A stretch of 15,830 nt of DNA from Hamiltosporidium magnivora (lineage: Eukaryota > Microsporidia > Dubosqiidae). The stretch's first letter is position 1. Every line of letters starts with the position of its first letter. Under the pieces are notes generated by a model. The model was given only the letters and a program-made list of their open reading frames with translations, was not told the origin of the DNA and ran no database searches. The position numbers were made by a program, and so were the translations under genes. Below are positions 1 to 8,874 of this stretch, one piece after another. The stretch spans positions 1 through 15,830 of the forward strand of contig PITI01000255.1 in the NCBI GenBank assembly GCA_004325065.1. The letters are read 5' to 3'.

Positions 1-625
1 CCATCGGTAACCCCTGCGATACCTACGTCCCAAAGCCTTTCATCTACCAGGTGTGTAGAACCTAATTAATAGGCGAGGCAGTTGCCCGGTGTTCGTTAAT
101 GTCCGTTGCATGGAGGATGATTAAAGGCCGAAACCCACCTTTGAGCTCCTCCAAGACTATTCAGCCTCAACACTTACTCTATACTTCCGAACCTCATAAA
201 TTTCTAGCTAAGATATATTTCAGAGACTCACATGGGGTCCACCTAGACAGTGCAATGACATACCAACAGGTATAACTTGCTACTTAGCTCTCCCGGCTTT
301 AAATGGTTTTGTTTTTATATCTCCCAGGCGCTAAGTCTTCAAACCCGAGTAAAGGCTAGGTTTTCTTGCTTTTACATGGCTATTACCTACGTGCTTAGCT
401 GCGGTCTGCAGTCTGGTTACATAAAAAACTACAAATAAATTTGTAGAAAATGTTTCTCCATTTCTTAGATCTCTCCTCTTCATAACAACTCCCATGGAAC
501 AACCGAAGATGTAGTGTGATTGTATTTCCATCAAAAATCCAAAAAAAATGATTCTCACACCAGCTTCAAACACTCATTGGCAATCAGAAAGTTTTTTATG
601 TGGTTAAGCTCCCTCCACATCGAAG
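1..625. repeat. Dispersed repeat block R1, copy A (left end may lie outside the window)
   Basis: This block is visibly richer in G and C than the rest of the window and is homologous to 10206-10825 in the same orientation. Shared anchors are collinear: CCATCGGTA at 1 and 10206, TAGAACCTA at 56 and 10260, GTTACATAAAAAACT at 416 and 10619, and TGGTTA at 601 and 10801. The offset drifts by only about five bases over 620. The minus strand has an 80-codon open frame (573 to 331) that I do not recognise and that is not preserved in copy B. A short minus-strand stretch near 585-625 reads WRELNHIKNFLIA against WREYNHIKSLLLA in copy B, with several synonymous differences, so part of the block may once have been coding. 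It is probably a piece of a mobile element; the class is unknown. Because the window begins at the first shared anchor, the true left boundary cannot be placed. Confidence 0.8.
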
Positions 626-2361
626 GAAAATAATAATTTATTATCTTTTTAAAATCATCGCGTTTAAAAAAATTGTTCTATTTGATAATTTAATTAGGAA
701 TCAGCTACTTTGTTTTTAGGTTCGAATCTCGTATAACTATTATAATTTAGTAAATTATGTGATACTTAAACAAGCAGGCATTGAAATAAATTATCATTAG
801 AATTTTAAATATTTGAAATGTCTTTATTGATAAGTTCGTATTTTATAAATATTTGAACAATCATTGAACACATCGTTTCATACGAAAATGTTATTCTTGT
901 AGTCAAATTCGTTGCTATAACGGCAATGTTTAAATCAACATTAATTTTTAAAGCCTCAGTAGACTGAGATAATTTTTTAAACTATCTTTATTCTAATGAA
1001 ACACATTATGAACAAGCGGAATTATTATAACAGATATTTACATAAAAATGCATTTATTTTTCCGAAACCGGGTGAATCGGATTTATATTTTACTATAAAA
1101 GAAATTAACGATTAAATTCCGCGTATGAATGTGAGATAAGAATTGTTTTAAATATTAATTAAATTGTAGAAAAAAACCGATTAATTTTAGTAAGCAATTT
1201 TTTTATTGGGACTTTTAAATATTGATAATGGTTTCGTATTTAAATTTAGAAAATTATAATGATTAGCTTCCAAGTATTTTTTGATTTAATTCGACTTTTT
1301 TCATGATATGGAATTTAAAATTGACTGTTTCTAAAAAAATTGTCATGCTGCTCGATAATGGTGTAAAAGATGAGTTCAAAGCTTATAAACTGAAAAATTG
1401 CATGTTAAAGTATTATAATTTAGTGTAAACATAGAAGATTTGTTAATATTTCCATACTATACATCAAAAAATGTTTTTCTACATATTTAGTAAGATAATT
1501 ACTAAGTCTATCTAATCATTCTAGAATTGTGACAATTTACTTTCAAACTTATAATTTGTTTAACATCTACTATTATTCAAAGGAAATAAGTTGGTTTTTT
1601 AAAAAAATTCACAAAAAATATTTAAATATTTTAAATAAGTTTTACGAATTTTTTACCCAAAAACTTTTAATAGAAATTTATTGTATCCTTTTATTTTAGA
1701 TTGTAAATAAAATACGAAGTTTCTTGGTATAAAATTTTTTGATTCAACTTTCAATAAAAGTAAAATTATTCATATTTATAGTACAATTTATTTATTTGGA
1801 ATTTTTTCAATATGGAAACAATTATATTATTCTCTAAAAGGTAAATTTAAATTGTTACTTGAAGTATAGAAACGAAATCAGATTAAGAATAAAGCTAGAC
1901 AGCAAAGAAAAATTTTAATCGAAAATGTTGAGAAACTATAATTGGTTAGTTTATTGATAGATATATTGCAAATTTAAAAAAGTGATGAGTTTGTTAAAAT
2001 TTTATCAAACATTTGAAATGATTAAAAAAGTGTAATTTTATTTGTCATTGAAATATGAAAACCATAACTGTTTAATGTTAACATCTATAAGTCTATTATT
2101 TTAAATTAAATATGGCATATAATGCAATAAATATATTTATTTGGATAATTTTTTCACACTGTAGATCGTAAGCTCAAACAAATCTTTTTGTATCTATTTT
2201 GAAAAAATTTCATATGTGCAATCGATGATTGCATACATTGTTGATTAGTTATCTTTAAAAAATTTGATATTTTCTGATCTAAAAATTATATCTTAAGCTG
2301 TCAAAACTATCAAATATCTCAAGAAAAATATATTTATAAAAGATTATTCAAAAATAAATCT
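626..2361. other. AT-rich intergenic region, no secure gene
   Basis: This is about 1.7 kb of extremely AT-rich sequence with stops in all frames. The only coding-like pieces are a run on the plus strand from an ATG at 818, interrupted by stops at 854, 965 and 1028, and a 35-codon frame at 1008-1115 (MNKRNYYNRYLHK..., containing FPKPGESDLYF). At this base composition runs of that length occur by chance, so I do not call a gene. I see no CCC start motif, no tRNA and no repeat in it. Confidence 0.6.
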
Positions 2362-4719
2362 ATGCAAGTACATCAAAATGATTTTAAAAAATTACTAACT
2401 TTTAAGTATTTGGAAAGTATGAAAATAAGATTGCTTTTTGTATTATATTTAATTAAATGTTTCGCATCCGAAAATCCCGACACTTTAGAAGTAAAATTCA
2501 AATTCCGGAATAAAATCCGGAAAGTGTTCTTGAACTTCCAACCGATGATAATCTACAGTAGAAGATAATTGAATGGAAATTGGAACTAACGATGATCTTT
2601 CAGAGGAATATACTTACCTTTACTTTCAATATGATAGAAGAAAAGGATATAAATCTCCTGTGATTAAAGTAAATTATCTTAAAACAGACCTCAAGAAAAA
2701 AGGTATTTTTGTTGAAGGTTTCTTGGAAACTGGCGTTTTTTTAGATGATTTCTTCATGAAAAAACACTTTGTTGTATTCGAAAAATTATTAAATAATCGT
2801 AGCGAAGTAAAAAAAAAATTTAAGCAGATTTTATGTTTGGATTTTTAAGATCTTAGATTTTTTTTATTCGAGTTTACTGATAATGTAGCTTATTTTTTGT
2901 TTTTAAACATCTTCAATAGCTGTCTATTATTACATGAGAAAATAAAGGTCGATGTAGATTTTTTATCGAAGATATTAAATACATTCCGTCGAGGTTCTTT
3001 ATAAACCGCATTTTTGTAGCTGCATTCTTTGAATTTCTAGCATCTAAGGATATTTTGTTTTTTTATTGTAAAAACTCTATTATTTATGATGCAGATAATT
3101 CACTTTTTTATTTTTTAATTGATGATACTTTTTTCGGTTCATTTAAGTTCACTCATTTTACAGAAGATTTTTTTAAAAATTTAAGGTTTATATTCCAAAA
3201 ATTTAATGTAAAGAAACTAATATTAGAAAATACAAAAAAGAAATGAACTAAATGAAATATGTATTGTACAAGAATTATTATTTGATTGTATTTCAAATAT
3301 GGAATTTCGGAACTTTGTAATGGATGAATATTTTTTATCATTGCTATATCAAATGCGAAATATTACACATTTTACATTGAGAAATATAAATACGAGATGT
3401 TTTTTGTCTTGCTACTTTTTTTTTGAATTGTTGGTTTATTTTGACATAATTTTTACTTCAGATGATTATACAGACTTCGATTTCTACTGTCTTTTTAGAA
3501 TTGCAGATAAATTAGAAACTTTAAAATTAGATGGTTTTAGAAAGTTATCTCGTTCAAAGCATATAATTTTCTGTAGACTGCGTTCTTTGGATTTGGATTT
3601 TAAAAGAGCAATTTCAATAGATTATAAATTATTTTCTAGTTTTGATTTGAAAAATATAAAATCTTTGAAACTATATAATTTATATTTTGGAAAAAAACAT
3701 TCCAATTTTTTTCAAAAGCTTTCCTTGGAACACTTCTATTATCGATTTGCTGTTAGGATTTAAAAATTATAAATATTGTGATCGTATCTTTTCTTTGATA
3801 GATATAATTATCAGAAAAGAAATATATTTGGAAATAAACTTTCCCGCATTTACATTCAGTTCTGCAAATAATCTAAGCTTAAATTCAATAAAATTCAAGA
3901 ATTTATTTATTTTAAGAAATTTGAATAAAAATTTACAGTTTACAAAGAATTCATTGTGGAATATATTTACGGATATTTATTTTGAAGAAATTGATTTGAA
4001 GAAATCTCGAGATATTTTAATGCGTCTTAAAAACATAAGACATTTTTCTTTAAAAAAATATGTGTATGAATTGAAATCTCATGATATTAGTTTTAGAAAA
4101 AAATCAAGAAAAGAAGAAGAAACTAGAAAGTCTTGTACTTGAAAAATTTGATGGTAGTTTAATACATATTTTAGAAAAATATTTCGATTTTAATTCGTTG
4201 AAATCAGCTGAAGTTTCCAAATACAAAGGAAACGAATTTATTGCCTAAATTTTTTGAAAAACACAAAAAAAATTTCTTTTGACTTTCCACTTTTGAAACT
4301 TAGCCAATCAAATCACATATTTTCTTTTACGAATCTTGAAATACTTGAAATTCATACAATTGAAAACATCGATGATGTTATTAAAAAAATGGAATCATTA
4401 AATAAAATCAAAACTCTTGAACAACTCATTCTAAGTTCTGTTCCTATGTCAAAATTTAAGCATTCGGTATATATAGATGAAATTGTTTTAATTCTCAAAA
4501 TTACAGATTATGCAGTACTCACTGGGTTTATGATAGGTTTTGATATATATTTGAATTTAAAATAAAAAACACTTGTGTGCCAAAAGAGAAAACAATGGAT
4601 TTTGAAAAATGGCATTTGCCGCAATATTTAGTAAGTTTTTGACTTTAGATGAGAAATGTGGTTTGCTTCTTAAAGAATCTGGTGTAGCTTTTATTAAACC
4701 TATTTTTTTTGAATTATAA
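2362..4719 (+). pseudogene. Secreted leucine-rich-repeat protein gene, broken by multiple frameshifts and stops
   Basis: Successive open segments in changing frames read as one protein of roughly 760 residues. The likely start is the ATG at 2419, giving a signal peptide (MKIRLLFVLYLIKCFASENP); an in-frame ATG at 2362 would put 19 polar residues before it. Segments by frame: frame 1 to 2568; frame 2 from 2573, with an in-frame TAA at 2846, then open to about 2985; frame 1 from 2938 to 3246; frame 2 to 3763; frame 3 to 4142; frame 1 from 4081 to 4248; frame 3 to 4565; a short frame-2 bridge near 4553-4640; and frame 1 from 4609 to 4719. LRR-like LxxLxL spacing is clear in LETLKLDGF, LRSLDLDF, IKSLKLYNL, KLESLVLEKF, LEILEIHTI and LEQLILSSV. 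One shift sits in an A-run near 3232-3240. Secreted LRR families are known in several microsporidia. No CCC motif precedes the start. Homopolymer sequencing errors could explain some shifts but not the in-frame stops. Confidence 0.8.
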
Positions 4720-5080
4720 TTGTTTAAAATAAGTCCTTGCTACAAAATAAAATATTTCTTACCTTAATTTCAATTATAAATTTTATAAAAAATCTCCATA
4801 ATTCATCCTGAATATTTATAGACATCGTATCAAAAGTTGAACTTTGATTTCCTGGGGAAAAAAAATGATTTAAGTGCAATTAATTATATAATTCAAGAAA
4901 AATTTATTACATAACGAATATAAATTTTATTTAATCAGTTATTAAATACTATTTCATATATTAAATGAATTATGATACTTAAAAATTTTGAAGTTTTAAC
5001 GATGAGATAAACAGAATATGGCATAAAATTAACAATCTGTAATTTTTTTAAAATTAGACTATAAAAATATATCCGAACCA
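4720..5080. other. AT-rich spacer, nothing recognised
   Basis: The stretch lies between the end of the LRR pseudogene and repeat block R2 copy A. Stops are frequent in every frame. The 66-codon minus-strand frame at 4935-5135 runs into R2 and has no recognisable features. Confidence 0.5.
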
Positions 5081-5745
5081 GCTTTAAGCTTGTGGAAACG
5101 AACTTAATTTTACATTCGGAAAAAATAAAAAACATTCGACTATTTTCTTAAAATCACTAGCTTAATTATAGAATTTTGATATTTTACTCAGGCTTTTATA
5201 ATCTCTCGTAATCTGTTTTAGCTTACATATTTTTTAGTCGTTTACATCCGCATTCTTGGCTGTCCTTGAGCAATTTCATAATAAAATTACAAAATATATT
5301 TTACTTAACATATTTTTCGATTCTATTTAAGGAATTTAATTAAAAAAATCTTGACAGTTATTTTTTTGCTAGTTTAAAACCACCAGCTATTTTCAGCACC
5401 CAAGCTAGGTTTAGGTTTTCGTTAGAGAATTACATCTAAAGAATTTTCTTTGTCTGAAAAAACCTTTTTTTAAGATATGTTGTATTGGTTACTTTATTTG
5501 TCGTATAAATTTATACTCATTTTTTTATAAGCCTTTTAATTTAATCAGGTATAAAATTCCATATTCTTCTTGTAAAATGATTTTAGGCAATTATTATTGT
5601 GAATGTAACTAAATTGCATAGAGAAATCGCAAAAAAGAACCAAGCATTTTATACAAGTGTTTATGTAATTAAAAATTCTTGGAAAAAAACCTTGCTGAAT
5701 TTATTTCATAATTTTTTTACAAAATGAACTAATTAAGAAAATAAA
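5081..5745. repeat. Dispersed repeat block R2, copy A
   Basis: This block is homologous to 11283-11945 in the same orientation. Anchors include AAGCTTGTGGAAACGAACTT at about 5086 against AAGCTCGTAGAAACAAACTT at about 11287, TTGAGCAATTT in both, and GATATGTTGTATTGGTTA at 5474 against GATATGTGGTATTGGTTA at 11672. Spacing between the first and last of these is 388 and 385 bases, so the alignment is nearly gap-free. Similarity fades near 5745, where the minus-strand coding relic begins. On the minus strand both copies keep a short matching reading (GILYLIKLKG and GTLYLVKLKD), a hint of former coding. Probably part of the same element as R1. Confidence 0.75.
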
Positions 5746-5756
5746 CATATTATTTG

Positions 5757-6240
5757 ATAAAATTCTGGGTTAAAGTGGTTTTAAGATTTTATGCATTTTC
5801 TTCTACCTCTTTTACCACCATTGTTTCTGCTTACAAATCCAACTCTTCATTTAAGTTTATCTCGGTTTCTCTAACGTGGCTCCTCCTTCTGAAATATGGA
5901 GTGTATTGTTTTTTGCTTTTAAATTTTTTGCACCATCTTCCTCACTACTCGCTTGTTTTAAAGGGGCTGTTGGTTCCTCATGCATCTCTGCTCTCGTAAT
6001 AAGACCCATTGGCGCTCTTTTCCAGCTCCCTTCGGCATTTGGTCCTGATTCAAGTCCCTTTAGTCGGTCAAGGGAATTATTTGGACTCTCTTCTTGAGTA
6101 CTATAGATTGTATACATGCCTCTTCATTCATGGGTATTTGTGCTCGCTTAACATACGACTTAAAGTATTTTCTCAAAAATCAGTTCCAGGTCATACATAA
6201 GAAATTATCTCAAACTGAACTTATAACCTATCCTGGATAA
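5757..6240 (-). pseudogene. Decayed coding relic, possibly from a retroelement
   Basis: An 86-codon open frame (6117 to 5857) is hydrophilic and richer in G and C than its surroundings (for example GLESGPNAEGSWKRAPMG and HEEPTAPLKQASSEEDGA). Upstream, in shifted frames, coherent protein continues: SRIGYKFSLR, a stop, MYDLELIFEK, then after a one-base shift KYFKSYVKRAQIPMNEEAC and IQSIVLKK. Downstream, another frame gives ETEINLNEELDL, a stop, then ETMVVKEVEENA. The gene is therefore broken by at least three frameshifts and several stops. The overall look (helical N-terminal part, then a charged low-complexity tail) would suit a retrotransposon Gag-type protein, but no zinc knuckle or other diagnostic motif is present, so that identity is a guess. 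Plus-strand frames at 5754-6200 are shadows of it. Confidence 0.55.
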
Positions 6241-6918
6241 ATATAAAAATTATTAAAAAACTCACATAAGGTTAAATATTTAATAAAATTTTTATTATGA
6301 AATACTAGGGTTTGAGTTATAATATTTTTATACTTGCATTTTAATATTTAGAGATTTGAAAAATATCTTTAGATTGATTTGATAAATTAATTGGTATTTA
6401 CACTAGTAGATATTTTTTTTTTGGACTAAATAATCCGAAGAGCATTTTTTAGGGTAATAATCAAATGTCATTTTGCTTACGTAAAACACTTATTGTTCCA
6501 ATAGGTTTAAAATTTGGTACAAAAATATTAATTTATTTGAGAAATGATTTAAAAATAAGTCATTGTGTTTCCTTCTAATTATAATTCAGTATAAAAATAC
6601 CAAATTATTTTGAAAATACTTAAATTTTTTGAAATTGTTTTAGTTTAATCTAAACTTAAATCGAAACATTTAAAAAAACACCGATTCTTTCATTATTTTT
6701 TAAAAAATAACTTAGACAAAGATAACAAAGGAATAATATTATCCTCCAGTAAAGTACCAAATATATTCACACGACTTATTATAGTTTTTTTAAAGAAATA
6801 AAACATATTTTTTTGGTATTTAATCAAAAAATTAGTTACAGTGAGATAAAAAAAATTAATTTATAAGAAGAACGAAAGGACTGGTATTTTGAGCTCAAAA
6901 ATATATTTGTATTTATTT
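6241..6918. other. AT-rich intergenic region, nothing recognised
   Basis: About 680 bases between the minus-strand relic and the stop codon of the Lys-rich gene. It must hold the 3' end of that gene's transcript. No open frame, repeat or RNA gene stands out. Confidence 0.5.
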
Positions 6919-7380
6919 TTATTTTCCTATTCTTCTACTTTTAATGCTACCAGTATCAATATTTTTATCAACTTCTATCTTCGTTTTTTTAAAAAGTGCT
7001 TCTGCATTTATCTTACTTTTAATTTTTGGATTTTTTCTTTTCTTTTCTCTTTTACTGTTAACAGACTTATTTTTAATAATTTCTTGCGAACAAATTCTTT
7101 TTTTATTTTCTATATTTTCCCTACTTTCTTCACATTTTTCGCTTTCAATTTTTTCAGCTTTTTTTTCTAAAATACATATTTTTTGTAAAATAGCATTCAA
7201 TTTAAATATTTCATCTGTTACCAATTCTCTATCTTCTAAACCCACAATTAAATGCATCAAATAACATTTTAATATCTTTTCTTTCACTTTTATCAACTTA
7301 CCATATGTTTCATTATCTTTATTTATATTTTTTAGTTGGTTATTAATTTCCAAAAGATTACCGTTCTCATTCATTGTCAT
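6919..7380 (-). CDS. Lys-rich protein with helical N-terminal half and basic tail (153 aa), function unknown
   Basis: I do not recognise this protein. Residues 1-85 are amphipathic and probably helical or coiled-coil (LLEINNQLKNIN, LQKICILEKKAEKIES). Residues 86-153 are strongly basic, with a cluster at 110-123 (KREKKRKNPKIKSK) that looks like a nuclear localisation signal. There is no signal peptide or membrane segment. The start is chosen because GAACCCATA directly precedes the first ATG, matching the microsporidian CCC start motif; a second ATG lies two codons on. The gene is divergent from the DCC1-like gene, with 582 bases between the two start codons, and shares the tandem-repeat spacer with it. 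A nuclear or nucleic-acid-associated role is an inference from composition only. Open frames on the plus strand here (6889-7264) are Phe/Leu-rich shadows. Confidence 0.75.
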   Translation of the reverse strand: MTMNENGNLLEINNQLKNINKDNETYGKLIKVKEKILKCYLMHLIVGLEDRELVTDEIFKLNAILQKICILEKKAEKIESEKCEESRENIENKKRICSQEIIKNKSVNSKREKKRKNPKIKSKINAEALFKKTKIEVDKNIDTGSIKSRRIGK

Positions 7381-7389
7381 TATGGGTTC
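7381..7389 (-). promoter_or_regulatory. CCC start-proximal motif of the 153-aa gene
   Basis: On the coding strand the sequence is GAACCCATA immediately before the ATG, with CCC at -6 to -4. This matches the CCC/GGG-like element found just upstream of many microsporidian start codons, and closely matches the motif before the DCC1-like gene. Confidence 0.6.
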
Positions 7390-7442
7390 ATTTTCGAATT
7401 ATTTTACAAAAAAATATTTTAAAAATTGTATTGTAATATTAG

Positions 7443-7745
7443 ACCAGTTCTTGCACTTGTAACTAACCTACTACATTTAATACTTCTATCAAAGTAAATT
7501 TTAAAGAATCAACTGTACCAGTTCTTGTGAATAATGACTAATTACGTTTTTTAATACTTCTATCTCACATGATTTATTAGTGAATCAAGTGTATCAGTTC
7601 CTTTCAAATAATAAATAAAGTATTGTACTTAATGCTTCTATCAAAGTAAATTATTAAAGAATCAACTGTACAAGTTCCTATTAAATAATGTATAAATTAA
7701 ATATCTTTAATACTTCTATCATGAAGTTAAGTTTTAATCAACTTG
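7443..7745. repeat. Four imperfect ~76-bp tandem repeats between divergent genes
   Basis: Units lie at 7443-7516, 7517-7592, 7593-7669 and 7670-7745. Each starts with a variant of ACCAGTTC, carries a conserved TTTAATACTTCTATC core (at 7476, 7550, 7628 and 7706; the third is CTTAATGCTTCTATC) and, in units 1 and 3, continues AAAGTAAATT then TTAAAGAATCAACTGT. Units 1 and 3 resemble each other most, as if a two-unit block had been duplicated. The array fills most of the spacer between the starts at 7380 and 7963, so it probably sits in the promoters or 5' leaders of both genes. It has no open frame. Confidence 0.85.
7511..7523. promoter_or_regulatory. Dyad AACTG-TAC-CAGTT at repeat-unit joint
   Basis: The joint of units 1 and 2 forms a perfect 5-base inverted repeat with a 3-base spacer. 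The other joints keep weaker versions: AAGTG-TAT-CAGTT near 7587-7599 and AACTG-TAC-AAGTT near 7664-7676. A repeated dyad between divergent starts would suit a dimeric regulator, but no binding protein is known and the symmetry may be incidental. Confidence 0.3.
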
Positions 7746-7953
7746 AATTTTATTCAATATCAAGCACCTTAGCAGTTGAAATTTAAAATTTTTAAAAAAA
7801 CATTTAACAAGAATAAAAAACAACTTTTTTGTTTACTTAAGAAAAAATAATAATAATTAAAAGCCATTTAAATGTAAGAAATTTATTAAAAATATTTTAC
7901 CGTGTGTATTTAATTATTTTATTGTATCAAATTTTTCAAAGAACCATTTTTTT

Positions 7954-7962
7954 GACCCACAA
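7954..7962 (+). promoter_or_regulatory. CCC start-proximal motif of the DCC1-like gene
   Basis: GACCCACAA lies immediately before the ATG at 7963, with CCC at -7 to -5. CCC is rare in this AT-rich spacer, so finding one at the same place before both divergent genes supports both starts. Confidence 0.65.
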
Positions 7963-8874
7963 ATGAAACATACATTTTGGACGGTTGAAAAAAAATGTAA
8001 GTCGGTTAAAAAATATATTGAAGAGGATATTTCTCATGAAAAATTAGATTTTTTAAAAGATACAAGTTACTATCTTATTGAAGGCGATTTTCCCTCCTTT
8101 GAAATTAAATATAACAACAATTTGTGCTATCTTATAACTGAAAGTAATACATTTCTAATGAAGAAGGTAATGCATAGCAATACTATAATTATAAAAACAG
8201 ATAAAACACTTCCAATTACTAATATATTCGAGAAAAGCGATATTAAATCTAAGTCAAATGAAATTTCTGATAAAATGATAGTTGCTAAAAACGACTATCT
8301 AAAAACAAAATCTTACAATTTAGTTCTTCCTGATTTTATAATTTTTCCTGTTCTACAATCTATAAACTATGAAAATTTTTATAAAATGTTTACTGCAAGT
8401 ACTTTATATGATATTAATTTAATTAATTTAGATTTATTGTGTGTATCTGAGACGGAAAAGAAAATTTTAATAGAAAGGTTTAAACTTGTGTGTGAAAGTA
8501 AATCTTTGTATTTCAGGCTTTCATTTTCACAGATAAAGAATATATTAAGTTATTATAGAAGTGTTATATTAACAAATATATCAAAAAAAGACCAAAATGA
8601 TGTTTTTACGACAAATATTAAAAAAGAATTAGAAATTTACAAAACAAATATTATTGATTGGATTTTTAAGTATTTTAATGGGAGCATTGAAGAATTTTTA
8701 TTTTATTTAATTATTGAATCTATTGAAACAGAAAATGAAGATTTTTTTCTTTATGAAATTAAAAATTATATTTTTGAAAAACCAGACAAAACAAAATTAA
8801 GAGAATATTTTTTAGAGTTTTGTATTTTAGATGAATGGAAATCAAAAGGTTTAAATCTCATTGATAGAATATAA
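7963..8874 (+). CDS. DCC1: DCC1-like subunit of the Ctf18 alternative clamp loader (303 aa)
   Basis: In other eukaryotes Dcc1 pairs with Ctf8 and Ctf18-RFC, which loads or unloads PCNA at replication forks and supports sister-chromatid cohesion. The call rests on two family-like blocks. Residues 36-78 hold a beta-rich stretch (YYLIEGDFPSFEIK, LCYLITESNTFLMKKV) ending in MHSNTIII, which matches the Dcc1 pattern of a 'C..T..T..L....HSNT' core. The C-terminal end (EFCILDEWKSKGLNLIDRI, with Trp292) matches the final helix of the last winged-helix repeat, where yeast has a similar 'LFRLQSQW' stretch. The middle is divergent and Lys/Ile-rich. At 303 residues it is shorter than yeast Dcc1 (380), as expected in a reduced genome. 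No frameshift or intron is seen. The start follows a CCC motif. An AATAAA lies about 60 bases after the stop. The identification comes from motif memory, not a search. Confidence 0.75.
   Translation: MKHTFWTVEKKCKSVKKYIEEDISHEKLDFLKDTSYYLIEGDFPSFEIKYNNNLCYLITESNTFLMKKVMHSNTIIIKTDKTLPITNIFEKSDIKSKSNEISDKMIVAKNDYLKTKSYNLVLPDFIIFPVLQSINYENFYKMFTASTLYDINLINLDLLCVSETEKKILIERFKLVCESKSLYFRLSFSQIKNILSYYRSVILTNISKKDQNDVFTTNIKKELEIYKTNIIDWIFKYFNGSIEEFLFYLIIESIETENEDFFLYEIKNYIFEKPDKTKLREYFLEFCILDEWKSKGLNLIDRI

Noticed and set aside
331..573. 80-codon minus-strand frame as a gene
   Set aside because: It lies inside repeat R1 and is not open in copy B. No domain or start motif is seen.
1..600. GC-rich left end as an rRNA or other structural RNA gene
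   Set aside because: No conserved rRNA stretches are recognisable, and a diverged copy with indels at 10206 behaves like a decaying repeat, not a constrained RNA.
660..745. tRNA-like T-loop (GGTTCGAATCTC) near 717
   Set aside because: The T stem pairs poorly (only three of five pairs, counting wobbles), and no matching acceptor, D arm or anticodon arm can be found upstream.
3153..3341. 62-codon minus-strand frame
   Set aside because: It is antisense to two well-supported segments of the LRR pseudogene.
5754..6200. Three plus-strand open frames in the GC-richer patch
   Set aside because: They are hydrophobic antisense frames of the hydrophilic minus-strand relic, which has the more protein-like composition.
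6889..7264. Phe/Leu-rich plus-strand open frames
   Set aside because: They are antisense shadows of the Lys-rich minus-strand gene; Lys and Glu codons read backwards as Phe, Leu and Ser.
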